DNA of 64,000 nt, taken from positions 496,001-560,000 of the forward strand of contig JAMXHR010000010.1 in assembly GCA_023955635.1 (NCBI GenBank), written 5' to 3'. This DNA comes from Methanosarcina sp. ERenArc_MAG2. GTDB lineage: Archaea > Halobacteriota > Methanosarcinia > Methanosarcinales > Methanosarcinaceae. The notes beneath the pieces are model-generated. The model did not search any database and was not told where the DNA came from. It worked only from the letters and a program-made list of their open reading frames with translations. The number at the start of each line of letters is the position of its first letter. Within the stretch, counting starts at the first letter, position 1. A program made the position numbers and the translations under genes. This document shows positions 55,293 to 64,000 of the stretch, piece after piece.

Positions 55293-57152
55293 TTGAGTGA
55301 TAAAAAACTGTTAATGGGTAATGAAGCCATTGCACTTGGGGCTATGGAAGCCGGCGTCCAGGTAGTTACGGGGTATCCTGGAACTCCCTCAACCGAAGCT
55401 CTGGAGACAATTCTCTTACATGCAGACAGGTGCGGAATCTATACCGAATGGTCCAGCAACGAAAAAGTTGCACTTGAAACGGCTGTAGGGGCAGCCTATT
55501 CCGGGGCAAAAGCGCTTGTGACCATGAAGCAGGTAGGGTTAAACGTTGCATCCGACCCCCTGATGAGCCTGAGCTACATCGGGGTAAAAGGAGCTCTTGT
55601 CCTGCTCGTTGCCGATGATCCTGGCCCTCATTCTTCCCAGACCGAACAGGATACCAGGGCTTTCGGACACTTTGCAAATATTCCTGTCCTGGACCCTGCA
55701 ACCCCTCAGGAAGCCTACGAACTGACTAAACTGGCTTTTGAACTTTCGCATGAATTCGAAATTCCCGTCATCCTGAGAACAACTACACGGGTCTCCCACA
55801 GCTGCGGGGATGTTGAGGTAGTGGCGGCAGAACCCGCTCCCATTAAGGCTGTCGGCGAGGGTTTTGTAAAGGACAGGCGCTGGACTATTTTTCCAAGGCT
55901 TACTGCAGAACGGCACCCCTGGCTTGAGAGCGTGCAGGTACAGCTTTCCGAGCGCTTTTCCGGCCTTTCCTATAATTCTGTCTCAGGGATCGGAAAAATC
56001 GGGATAATTGCCTCAGGAGTTTCAGCTCTTTATGTAAAAGAAGCTGTCAGGGGTCTCGAAGAGCTCTTCACACTCTTCAGGGTCGGGACAGTATACCCGT
56101 TCCCTGAAAAAGCAGCCCTTTCCTTCCTGAAAGGAATTGACCGCCTTATAGTGGTCGAAGAGCTTGACCCCTATCTTGAGGAGCAGACACTTCAGCTTAT
56201 CGGAAAAGCACATCTGCCTGTTGATGTTTACGGGAAAAAGAACGGCTTCTTTCCTGTGAGCGGGGAATACAATGTGGATATTGTTATTGACGGTATCAAC
56301 AGTGCAATTACAGATTTCGGAGAAACTTCGCACCTTTCCCATGCTTCTCCTGTCATTTCAAGAGAAAAACTTCCGCCCCTGCCAGGTCGGGCTCCGACTC
56401 TCTGTGCCGGCTGCATGCACAGAACTGTTTTTTATGCTTTCAAGCAGGTTGCAAAACAGCTTAAAATGGGTTCTCAGGTTGATACGATTTTTTCAGGAGA
56501 CATCGGCTGCTATACCCTTGGAAACGCTTATCCTCTTAACACGGTAGATACCTGCCTCTGCATGGGAGCCGGGATAAGTATTGCAGGAGGGCTCTTCCGT
56601 ACGAATCCCGGGACAAAGAACGTAGCTTTTATCGGAGACTCAACCTTTTTTCACTCAGGCATTCCTGCTGTGGTAAATGCTGTCTACAATGGAGCTGACA
56701 TCACTCTTGCAGTCCTTGACAACCGCACGACTGCAATGACAGGGCGCCAGCCCCATCCTGGCATAGGATTGACTGCGCTCGGAGGTGTTTCGAAAGCCAT
56801 TGATATCGCAGATGTGGTTCGGAGCTGCGGGGTCGGGTTTGTAAGGGCTGTAGATACGGACAGCCTGGAAGGTTGTGTAGAGGCCGCAAAAGAAGCCATG
56901 AAATTTGAGGGGCCGTCTGTTATAGTATTCAAAGGAAAATGCGCAGGGATTACAAAATCCGACAAATATTGCGTAATAAAGCCTGAAAGCTGCACAGGCT
57001 GCGGTTTCTGTGTAAAACAACTTGGCTGTCCTGCCCTCACTCTTTCTGTAAGAGAAAATAAGCCTCTTATCCAGGACAGTTGCAGCGGATGCGGGCTCTG
57101 TGCGCAGATCTGCCCATCCGGAGCTATCCGGATAAAAGAGGTGAAGATATGA
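55293..57152 (+). CDS. iorA: Indolepyruvate:ferredoxin oxidoreductase, alpha subunit
   Basis: 619 residues; oxidises aryl pyruvates (indole-, phenyl-, hydroxyphenylpyruvate) to aryl-acetyl-CoA with ferredoxin, or runs in reverse for aromatic amino acid synthesis in methanogens. The N-terminal pyrimidine domain begins MGNEAIALGAMEAGVQVVTG and YPGTPSTE. The TPP-binding motif is FSGDIGCYTLGNAYPLNTVD with CMGAGISIAGG. The C-terminal 2[4Fe-4S] ferredoxin domain has CTGCGFCVKQLGCP and CSGCGLCAQICPSG. The start is TTG 55293, chosen because the sequence begins directly with the conserved domain. It overlaps iorB by 4 bp (ATGA). Confidence 0.96.
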   Translation: MSDKKLLMGNEAIALGAMEAGVQVVTGYPGTPSTEALETILLHADRCGIYTEWSSNEKVALETAVGAAYSGAKALVTMKQVGLNVASDPLMSLSYIGVKGALVLLVADDPGPHSSQTEQDTRAFGHFANIPVLDPATPQEAYELTKLAFELSHEFEIPVILRTTTRVSHSCGDVEVVAAEPAPIKAVGEGFVKDRRWTIFPRLTAERHPWLESVQVQLSERFSGLSYNSVSGIGKIGIIASGVSALYVKEAVRGLEELFTLFRVGTVYPFPEKAALSFLKGIDRLIVVEELDPYLEEQTLQLIGKAHLPVDVYGKKNGFFPVSGEYNVDIVIDGINSAITDFGETSHLSHASPVISREKLPPLPGRAPTLCAGCMHRTVFYAFKQVAKQLKMGSQVDTIFSGDIGCYTLGNAYPLNTVDTCLCMGAGISIAGGLFRTNPGTKNVAFIGDSTFFHSGIPAVVNAVYNGADITLAVLDNRTTAMTGRQPHPGIGLTALGGVSKAIDIADVVRSCGVGFVRAVDTDSLEGCVEAAKEAMKFEGPSVIVFKGKCAGITKSDKYCVIKPESCTGCGFCVKQLGCPALTLSVRENKPLIQDSCSGCGLCAQICPSGAIRIKEVKI

Positions 57153-57747
57153 AATATGATATTCTGATTGCAGGAGTTGGCGGGCAGGGTGTTGTGCTTG
57201 CTTCCCGTTTGCTTGCACTTGCTGCAATAAAAGCCGGATTTCATGTGAGCACTGCCGAAACCATCGGAATGTCTCAGAGGGGAGGTTCCGTGAGCAGCCA
57301 CGTGAGGATAGGAGACGAAATTTTCGGGTCTCTGATCCCTGTCGGGCAGGCAGACCTTCTTTTGGGTCTGGAACCCGCTGAAACCTTAAGAAACCTGCCT
57401 TTCCTCAGAAACGGCGGAAAGGTTCTGGTAAATACCCATGCCATCCCGCCGGCATCGAAGCCTCCCGGGAGCCCTGAGTATGACCCTGTTGCTTTGCTTT
57501 CTTTTTAAGTGCATATTACCCCGATATTTTCTGTTCCGATTTCACGGAGCTTGCGGAACAAGAAGGCACACACAGGGCTGCAAATGTTGCAATGCTTGGA
57601 GCGGCTGCCGGCGCACGAGTATTACCTTTTCCGGAGGAAACTCTTAAGGCAATACTCAATACCGAAATACCTGAGAAATACAGGGCTGTAAATAAGGCCG
57701 CATTCGAACATGCAAAGAAATGTATTAGACTAATCTCCGGCACCTGA
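57149..57747 (+). CDS. iorB: Indolepyruvate:ferredoxin oxidoreductase, beta subunit, frameshifted
   Basis: Small subunit of the same enzyme, carrying the pyruvate-oxidoreductase gamma-type fold: ILIAGVGGQGVVLASRLLAL, then STAETIGMSQRGGSVSSHVR. The first frame stops at 57506-57508 after DPVALLSF. The next frame continues FLSAYYPDIFCSDFTELAEQ and AANVAMLGAAAGARVLPFPE to TGA 57745-57747. One extra T in TTTTT at about 57500-57505 gives 199 residues, the normal size. In a core operon this strongly suggests a sequence error. Confidence 0.93.
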
Positions 57748-57772
57748 ACTGGGGAACAAAAGGTGAAATGAT

Positions 57773-59079
57773 ATGTATGAAGCGTCCACCGAGTCTGAGC
57801 TCGATTCCAATGCCCAGCTCTACCATACCGAAATCTCGGAAGAGGATACCTTTGCAAAACTAAAGGCACTCCTGAAGCATGTAGTTGCAAACAGTCCTTT
57901 TTACCAGGAAAAGTTCAAGGAAGCTAATGTCGATATCGAGAAGATAAAGTCTCTCGAAGACCTGAAAATCCTGCCTTTTACGAATAAAGAGGAACTCAGA
58001 GATGCCTATCCTCTCGGGCTGAAGGCAGTGCCTGATTCAGAAGTCATCAGGATTCATTCCTCATCCGGGACTACCGGAAAGCCTGTGATTATCCCCTACA
58101 CCCGAAAAGATGTGGATATCTGGGCCCAGATGATGATGCGCTGCTACATGCTGGCAGGCCTTAACAATCTGGACAGAATTCAGATTACTCCAGGGTACGG
58201 GCTCTGGACTGCAGGAATAGGGTTCCAGCTTGGGGCTGAACGCCTGGGAGCAATGGCTATACCTACAGGCCCGGGAAATACTGAAAAACAGCTCGAAATG
58301 TTCACTGATCTCAAATCCACAGCCCTTGCAAGCACATCTTCCTATGCGCTTTTGCTTGCTGAAGAGATCGAAAAGCGCGGTCTTAAAGATAGAATTCGTC
58401 TCAGGGTAGGGATTATAGGTTCGGAGCGCTGGAGCGAAAAAATGCGCAGCAGGATCGAAACCGAGCTCGGAATAGAGACTTTTGACATCTATGGGCTAAC
58501 CGAAATCTATGGGCCCGGAATTGCCCTTGACTGTTCATTCCATGAAGGAATGCATTACTGGTCCGACTACCTGCTCTTTGAGATAATTGACCCTATCACA
58601 GGCGAGCAGCTTCCTGACGGTACGCTCGGGGAACTTGTAATTACCACGCTTACAAAGGAAGGAGCCCCTCTTATCCGCTACAGGACAAGAGATCTGACAC
58701 GGATCATTCCGGGCCTCTGTAAATGCGGCTGTCCTTTCCCGAGAATTGATAGGATCCTGGGAAGGTCAGATGACCGCATAAAGTTCAAGGCCGTAAATAT
58801 CTATCCCGGCCAGATTGAAGATCTTATCCACAGAGTGCCTGGGGTAAGCAGTGAATACCAGATTCTTCTCACACGCAAGGACGGCAGGGAAAACATGACC
58901 TTCAGGGCAGAGATTGAAGGCGCAGAGGATCCCATAAAAAAGAGAAAACCGAAAAGGCCCTTGGAAAAGCTTTCAAGGATTTCATAGGAGTAACAGTGGA
59001 CGTAGTAGGTGTAAAAATAGGAGAACTTCCCCGCAGCATGAAAAAGACAAAAAGAGTGATTGATGAAAGAGAACTATAA
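57773..59079 (+). CDS. paaK: Phenylacetate-CoA ligase (arylacetate), frameshifted at end
   Basis: AMP-forming ligase for phenylacetate or related aryl acids. P-loop-like SSSGTTGKPVIIPYTRKD, then DIYGLTEIYGPG, YRTRDLTRIIPGL and FKAVNIYPGQIEDLI. The printed frame ends at 58987, but the C-terminal subdomain continues one frame over (EKTEKALGKAFKDFIGVTVD ... KKTKRVIDEREL) to 59079. One A is missing in the A6 run at about 58938. Corrected length is about 435 residues, normal. It follows iorB by 25 bp: together they link aryl acid, aryl-acetyl-CoA and aryl pyruvate, the route methanogens use to salvage aryl acids for amino acids. Confidence 0.93.
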
Positions 59080-59176
59080 AAATCCCCTTTACCAGTTCTT
59101 TTTCGCTCTCATCCATTTTTGTTCATCAGCTTTCCTTTTTGTCTTAAGTAATTTGCCCGTTAATTAATCTGCTTTT

Positions 59177-60253
59177 TCATATATTCTCCTGATTCCCTTT
59201 TTCTGAAGCAAATCTTTTAGCGGCCTCCTTTTCTTTTTCAATATCCGTTTTATATACGATAGTCCTGTACGGGTATGGGATCTCTATGCCTTCCTTATCA
59301 AAGCGTTTTTTAATAGCTTCCCTGATCTCGCATCCGGAGCCGTACGCAATGTTCCTGTCTTTGAACCAGACCAGCAGGCGGAGATTTACGGAATAATCTC
59401 CCAGTTCGGCAACATGTACTTTAACTTCCCCTCTTTCCCTGAAATCCGGGTCCACGGCATGAAGTACAGGTGAGTCAAAAAATCCCGTTTTAAGAGTCTC
59501 GGATTTAATTAAGCTGGGTTTCATCACGCTATATTTCAGTTCCTGGGGAGGCATAACATTGGGATGCTTTCTGGCCTCTTCGATCATGATTTTTCTTGCC
59601 TGGTCAATATCAGTGTCATAACTGATTCCGACCTGTATTGGCCAGATAACTGCAGGGTCTTCTATAGTCCAGTTAATTACCGCTTCATTGCTTATTATGG
59701 AATTAGGGATTATAAGGCGCCTGTTATCCCAGGTTATGATGACAGTATGTCTGAGGTTAAGGTCGGTGACTTTCCCGTATTCGTTCATAATGTTCAGCCT
59801 GTCTCCGACCCTGAAGGGCTGGAAAAGAGCAAGTGAAAGCCCTGCGATTATATTGCTCAATGTGCTTTGGGCTGCAAAACCGATAACGATACCGGCAAGT
59901 CCTGCCCCTGTGAAGAGGGCAACAGAGAGACTGCGAAGATCCGGAATGCTGAAGATGACAACAATAATTCCCACAAAATAGATTGCTGCGACAACAATAT
60001 GTCTGAACATCCGAAAAGATGTTGTATCCATATGCAGCCTTCGACTTGCACTTTTGAAGTAATTCTCCATAAGGAGGTTTACATTCCGCGCGACAAAGAT
60101 AGTGCTCAGACCAATAAATATTATGAACAAAAACGTACCGATGTTGTCTGAAAGCCAGGCAAATGCCTGCTCTAATCCTCTGTCAAAATAAGACATATTT
60201 TCTGCAAAAGAAGATAGGTTTTCGGGGGTTTCCATGCCCTGCATGTTTGGCAA
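59177..60253 (-). CDS. mscS: Small-conductance mechanosensitive channel (MscS)
   Basis: 358 residues. Three membrane helices lie before residue 150. The pore-lining TM3 is Gly/Ala-rich (AGLAGIVIGFAAQSTLSNII, AGLSLALFQPFRVGD). A beta domain (RLNIMNEYGKVTDLNLRHTV) and a cytosolic cage ending IEIPYPYRTIVYKTD follow. It opens on membrane tension to release solutes in hypo-osmotic shock. A charged C-terminal tail is slightly longer than in E. coli MscS. Start at MPNMQGMETPENL; a later Met (MQGM or METP) could also serve. Confidence 0.92.
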   Translation of the reverse strand: MPNMQGMETPENLSSFAENMSYFDRGLEQAFAWLSDNIGTFLFIIFIGLSTIFVARNVNLLMENYFKSASRRLHMDTTSFRMFRHIVVAAIYFVGIIVVIFSIPDLRSLSVALFTGAGLAGIVIGFAAQSTLSNIIAGLSLALFQPFRVGDRLNIMNEYGKVTDLNLRHTVIITWDNRRLIIPNSIISNEAVINWTIEDPAVIWPIQVGISYDTDIDQARKIMIEEARKHPNVMPPQELKYSVMKPSLIKSETLKTGFFDSPVLHAVDPDFRERGEVKVHVAELGDYSVNLRLLVWFKDRNIAYGSGCEIREAIKKRFDKEGIEIPYPYRTIVYKTDIEKEKEAAKRFASEKGNQENI

Positions 60254-60408
60254 GAGGATTTAAATAAATACTGATTTAAAAAGATGAATACTGTAAAAGA
60301 GTACAGTTCTGCAAAAAGGTAAGATCAGCCGAAATAACGGGGAATTAAAGTAAAAAGAAATTTACATGGTTATTCCAACAGAAAAAAATATATAACTGAA
60401 AGGAAGGA

Positions 60409-61338
60409 TTACTTCCTTTCTCTGGCATACGCAACAATCGCGTCCTTAACTCCGTATTTGAACGCAACCACGATTGCAATTCCCCATGCAAGCGGCCCGA
60501 AGAACAGGTACAGAATGCTAGTATTAATTAGCATAGTGTCCAGAGCAACCAGGACCACTATAAGAAGCAGAAAGCCCCTCAGGAGAGGAAGAATAATTTC
60601 TGTTCCTTCTACATGCATGCCTCTGACTGTCCCGCTCAGGTAGTCCATCACTAGATCGATAGAAAGGATTCCTATCATCAGGATCAGGATTCCTGTGAAA
60701 AGACGGGGCAGATACTCAGTAATACTTATCAGCAGCTCGGTAAACATGGTCAACTGCAAGATATTGGATGCAGTCGTGAGAAAAATAAGATACCCAAATA
60801 GTCTGATAAGCCCGGATATGATTCCTGAAGCTGTCAGCCCTCCGGATCTGACCGAGGCTCCAAAAGCCGTACTTTCAAATTTCTCGTCTACCCCTGTAGA
60901 AATTAGCAATTTTTTGACAAGATCGCTGATGAAATCCACAATCAGTAAGCCTATAAGCAATACAACGAAGGCAGAGATCACGAGCGGTATATAGTATATT
61001 ATCAGGTTGACGAAATTGTTTACTGTCTGTATATTCAGAAGGTCAAGGATAATCATGGCAAAGATAATGTAAATAAACCATCGGATGACTGCATCAAAAA
61101 AGCCGACCGTACTCATTTGCCCTCTTCTTATCATTCCGCCTATGATAGTTTTGTCAACTAGGTCATCGAGTCCTATCCTGTCCAGCAGCCGTGCACCTAA
61201 CTTCCCAAGAAAGGTTCCTACAATTTTTCCTACAATAATAAGAATGATAATTGCGACGAGGGTAGGAATAAACGCAATGAACTGATCAACCATATTGAGT
61301 AAACTATTCGTAATTTCAGTTTGAACCAGCTTAACCAC
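60409..61338 (-). CDS. TM_helix-repeat membrane protein (MscS-related group)
   Basis: 309 residues with two or three copies of the conserved TM_helix segment: IPTLVAIIILIIVGKIVGTF with LGARLLDRIGLDDLVDKTII; VISAFVVLLIGLLIVDFISD; LPRLFTGILILMIGILSIDL. It lacks the MscS beta domain and cage, so it is probably an accessory or a distinct channel-like protein. Same strand as mscS, 155 bp upstream of it; possibly cotranscribed. Eight or so hydrophobic segments. Intact. Confidence 0.82.
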   Translation of the reverse strand: MVKLVQTEITNSLLNMVDQFIAFIPTLVAIIILIIVGKIVGTFLGKLGARLLDRIGLDDLVDKTIIGGMIRRGQMSTVGFFDAVIRWFIYIIFAMIILDLLNIQTVNNFVNLIIYYIPLVISAFVVLLIGLLIVDFISDLVKKLLISTGVDEKFESTAFGASVRSGGLTASGIISGLIRLFGYLIFLTTASNILQLTMFTELLISITEYLPRLFTGILILMIGILSIDLVMDYLSGTVRGMHVEGTEIILPLLRGFLLLIVVLVALDTMLINTSILYLFFGPLAWGIAIVVAFKYGVKDAIVAYARERK

Positions 61339-61657
61339 TCCTTAGATTTTGTGTTAAAAATGACGATTTTTCCAAATTCCCCAATTTTGGAAAGATGCTT
61401 TATATATGCCTTATATATAGCACATTATTATATTCGGTAGATAATACATATATTTATCTGCAAACATTTCAAGCTCCCATTTTAAAATATGGTTTTATAA
61501 TACTGAAAGCTTCAGGAAACATTTTGAAGGTTGGAGGACGTATTCAGGTAAAAAGCCGTGCACAGGCTTAAATCAATAAAGCTTCAATTAATTAGAGTGT
61601 TTATTTTTATTAATCAAAGTATTTATTTTTATTAGAAGTTGAGGCAGAAACGTGAAA
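61339..61657. promoter_or_regulatory. Divergent promoter region
   Basis: Between the TM_helix gene (minus) and corA (plus). GCTTTATATATGCCTTATATATAGC at 61391-61421 carries TATA boxes usable in both directions. A GTTTATTTTTATTAATCAAAG / GTATTTATTTTTATTAGAAG near-duplicate precedes corA. Confidence 0.6.
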
Positions 61658-62719
61658 ATGAGGACGTTCGGAAAAAATGAATCAAATATCGGGCTTGCGC
61701 CTGGAACTCTCGTCCACGTCGGGGAAAAAAGGCAGAAAAGGTCGTAATCAAGGTCCTTGCCTATAACAGTGAAAAACTTATTGAAAAAAGCTGGAGACTG
61801 TCGAAGATTGTTTAGCCTTCAAGGACCAGCCCGATATCAACTTATGGATAAATGTAGACGGGCTGGATCGGGTTGATATAATCGAAAAGCTGGGGAACTA
61901 TTTCAATATCCATCCCCTTACCCTCGAAGACGTGCTCAATACAGGGCAGCGGCCCAAGACTGAAGATTATGAATCCTATATTTACACTGTTTTAAAAATG
62001 ATACTCCTTGATACGAAAAAGGAAGAGATTACTCTAGATCAGGTAAGCATTATCCTCGGTCCCAATTACATCCTTTCTTTTCAGGAAAGGGAGGGAGATG
62101 TTTTTGACCCTTTAAGGGAAAGGTTCAAAAATCCGGCTTCTCGCCTCCGAAAAATGGAGTAGATCATCTTGCCTACAGCCTTATAGATGCTATAGTCGAT
62201 AATTATTTTTTGATTCTTGAGCATTTTGGGGAGGAAATAGAAAACCTTGAGGAAGGGCTGATCATACAGCCAAGGCCTGAAACTCTTAAAGCTGTCCAGA
62301 AATATAAAAGGGATATGATCACCCTTCGTAAATCTGTCTGGCCTCTCAGGGAGTTGATAAATGGTTTGCAAAGGGTTGAGTCGGATCTTATTAAGGAGAC
62401 TACCCGGATTTACTTAAGAGATATCTATGACCACACTATCCAGGTAATTGATTCAGTCGAAGATTTTCGAGATATCCTGTCTTCAATGGTGGATATTTAC
62501 CTCTCCAGCATAAGCTACAGGATGAACGATGTCATGAAAGTCCTTACAGTCATAGCCACGATTTTCATTCCCCTCACTTTTATAGCAGGCGTTTATGGCA
62601 TGAATTTCGAATATATGCCTGAACTCAAGTGGCGATGGGGATATCCGGCAATAATGCTTACAATGAGTTTGATAGGAGTTAGCATGTTTGCCTATTTTAA
62701 GAAAAGAAGATGGGTTTGA
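61658..62719 (+). CDS. corA: CorA-type magnesium/cobalt transporter, three frameshifts
   Basis: CorA homologue: pentameric Mg2+ channel with a large cytosolic funnel and two C-terminal helices joined by the GMN loop. The start is at ATG 61658 (MRTFGKNESNIGL; GTG 61652 is possible). The N-terminal funnel reads through VVIKVLAYNSEKLIEKK | LETVEDCLAFKDQPDINLWI, NYFNIHPLTLEDVLNTGQRP, then RLRK | NGVDHLAYSLIDAIVDN. The end has IFIPLTFIAGVYGMNFEYMP and FAYFKKRRWV. Breaks at A-runs near 61727, 61786 and 62151 each need one A. Corrected length is about 355 residues, normal. The pattern argues for base-calling errors rather than decay. Confidence 0.9.
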
Positions 62720-63237
62720 TTTTCTCTCGGTTATCTTCTCTTTTTTCCATCCTACATTCGGCAGCAAGCACATCCTAACATCTATATATCCTTGATTGTT
62801 ATTTTTTGTAGGCTTATTTAAAAATCAGTGTCATGAGAACTATATGTCAAATCCTATTTGTCATTTCTCTCATTTGTTGCAAATATATATTAATGATGTC
62901 ATGGTTAACATTTAGTAATTTTTGATTTAAATTGAATTTCAAATGTTCTGAAAAAAACGATATCAATAGAAAAATTGAATGGATTTTTATGTCGACCTGC
63001 CGAAAGCAGGTTCCATTATTTTTTATTTATTCTATCATTCCTCTTTTATTCTTTCTTTTATAGCCTTTTTATTCTTTCTTTTATCAGCCCTCTTTTGTCC
63101 TTTTCCTTGTTTTTATTTCCCTCCTGTTTTCTCTCCAATTTCTTAAAATATATTAGAGGTAACTTTTTTATAATGATACATATCTATATTAATAAATTTA
63201 GACAATTATCTGGAAAAATGTTAATTGCAGGGATACT
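62720..63237. other. Intergenic with long pyrimidine tract
   Basis: No gene. About 63010-63145 is almost pure C/T on the plus strand (CTTTTTATTCTTTCTTTTATC repeated, CCTCCTGTTTTCTC). It could form unusual DNA or an unstructured leader RNA. A TAAAATATATTAGAG TATA-like sequence at 63143 may drive the next gene. Confidence 0.55.
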
Positions 63238-64000
63238 ATGTACGGCTATTATGTTCCCCCATTTTCAGTGGAAAAGGAAGGAATTTCGATTTCCGTGGAA
63301 AACACCGGAGAGCAGTGGATATACCGAAGGACGCTTGGAACGGATAAGGTAGAAAAACTCATTCTTGGAGATAGTAAGCATCTGATCATAAATCCGGTAG
63401 AGCCCTTAAACACTCCAAAAGAAATTACCCCAAACCTGCTGATAGAGTTTGAGAAAACCCTGCTGCTTGCGGGAGGAGCAAAAAGGAAGATTTTCCTGAC
63501 CTTTCCGATAGAAATCGGCGTTTTTATCTCGGATAAGGATGACAAGAATCTCCAGCTTCTGGATGTGCTGAGCCTGGTGAGGCAGAAATTTACTCTTTAT
63601 GGAGAGGTTTCAAACGGAGTCATCTGCAAGCACTGGAAAAGTAAGATATGTTCAACTTCTCCTTCCCCTTCTCCTCTGCAGGAAGGGATTCTGGAACTGA
63701 CCCTTCGAAATACTTCCTCGGATTGGGCTTCGATCTCAAAAGTGGTTTTCAGTGCATACGGTATGAAACTTTACTATGATAATGATGTTTTCATGAAAGC
63801 ATACATGGACATCCTCAACAGGAATACGGCTGAAACGAGTTTCGTGTTGCAGCATATTAACGGGGAGCTGAGAAGTAGCTCTTTGAAAGAACTTAAAGTC
63901 AGGAAAGAAGCTTTCGGAGTTTACAGCCTTCAAAAGCTTGGTTTAGCCCCCTTAAATTTTACATGGGGTGGGGCTTTTGATCACGGACATCAATTTTCTT
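63238..64000 (+). CDS. DUF432 family protein, 3' partial
   Basis: Open frame from ATG 63238 to the window edge, 254 codons (MYGYYVPPFSVEKEGISISV, then ENTGEQWIYRRTLG). Central strands are NLLIEFEKTLLLAGGAKRKI and FLTFPIEIGVFISDKDD, followed by FTLYGEVSNGVICKHWKSKI. This fits the archaeal DUF432 family, which often lies near mechanosensitive-channel genes as here. No signal peptide or membrane helix; function unknown. Other frames starting at 62975 or on the minus strand are shadows. The gene continues beyond the window. Confidence 0.82.
   Translation, partial: MYGYYVPPFSVEKEGISISVENTGEQWIYRRTLGTDKVEKLILGDSKHLIINPVEPLNTPKEITPNLLIEFEKTLLLAGGAKRKIFLTFPIEIGVFISDKDDKNLQLLDVLSLVRQKFTLYGEVSNGVICKHWKSKICSTSPSPSPLQEGILELTLRNTSSDWASISKVVFSAYGMKLYYDNDVFMKAYMDILNRNTAETSFVLQHINGELRSSSLKELKVRKEAFGVYSLQKLGLAPLNFTWGGAFDHGHQFS

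Noticed and set aside
56655..57301. Two long minus-strand frames over the end of iorA and the start of iorB
   Set aside because: The plus strand encodes well-conserved IorA and IorB sequence; the antisense frames are typical of G/C-richer coding DNA.
62975..63352. 125-codon plus-strand frame with Phe/Leu/Ser-rich start
   Set aside because: Its hydrophobic half is simply the pyrimidine tract translated; the real frame is the DUF432 gene from 63238.

Overview
The window reads as chromosomal DNA of a Methanosarcina species. The evidence is archaeal: a translation initiation factor aIF-1A, indolepyruvate:ferredoxin oxidoreductase with a phenylacetate-CoA ligase, PKD and beta-propeller surface proteins (one with a PGF-type C-terminal anchor), two CxxC-x17-CxxC micro-zinc proteins, A/T-rich promoters with TATA boxes, and a heavy load of insertion sequences (IS66, IS630, IS1, IS5, IS200/IS605, IS701/IS4-like, ISAzo13) plus several families of small inverted-repeat elements (MITEs). 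The species is not resolved.

Layout. 1-8.1 kb is a transposon graveyard. It holds IS66 inside IS630, an IS1, and a coiled-coil gene cut by an IS5 (itself cut by an IS66 with a perfect 8-bp target duplication) and again by an IS5-derived MITE. 8.4-19.6 kb holds two paralogous beta-propeller/PKD surface proteins, a GmrSD-like (DUF262 + HNH) restriction protein, a chloramphenicol acetyltransferase-like fragment and an IS200 element. 20.5-25.2 kb has a zinc-ribbon membrane protein and aIF-1A between two copies of a micro-zinc gene that share promoter and leader, then an intact IS701/IS4-like element. 25.3-30.1 kb has a DJ-1/PfpI protein, a decayed HEAT-repeat gene and two large secreted low-complexity proteins. 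30.6-36.9 kb is a five-gene metal/chelate uptake operon (binding lipoprotein, methyltransferase, radical SAM fused to a binding-protein-like domain, FecCD permease, ATPase) next to a modD-like gene. 37.3-46.5 kb holds a His-tailed DUF2892 membrane protein, a CPA2 cation/proton antiporter of higher GC, a secreted protein of Cys-containing decapeptide repeats, a radical SAM/SPASM enzyme with a Cys-rich small protein upstream, and a PGF-anchored PKD protein. 47.2-48.9 kb is a MarR-MFS pair with paired operators. 49.1-54.7 kb is an Avs/STAND-like defence gene split by an ISAzo13 element and bordered by a second. 55.3-64 kb is core-like: iorA-iorB-paaK, two mechanosensitive-channel-type genes, corA and a DUF432 gene.

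A feature runs through the whole window. Nearly every frameshifted gene is repaired by adding one base to a homopolymer run. This holds for single-copy core genes (iorB, paaK, corA) as well as IS genes, so many apparent pseudogenes are probably intact genes in an under-polished assembly. The best candidates for a new system are the radical SAM/SPASM enzyme with the nine-Cys peptide (possible RiPP), the radical SAM-binding protein fusion in the ABC operon, and the disrupted STAND NTPase.
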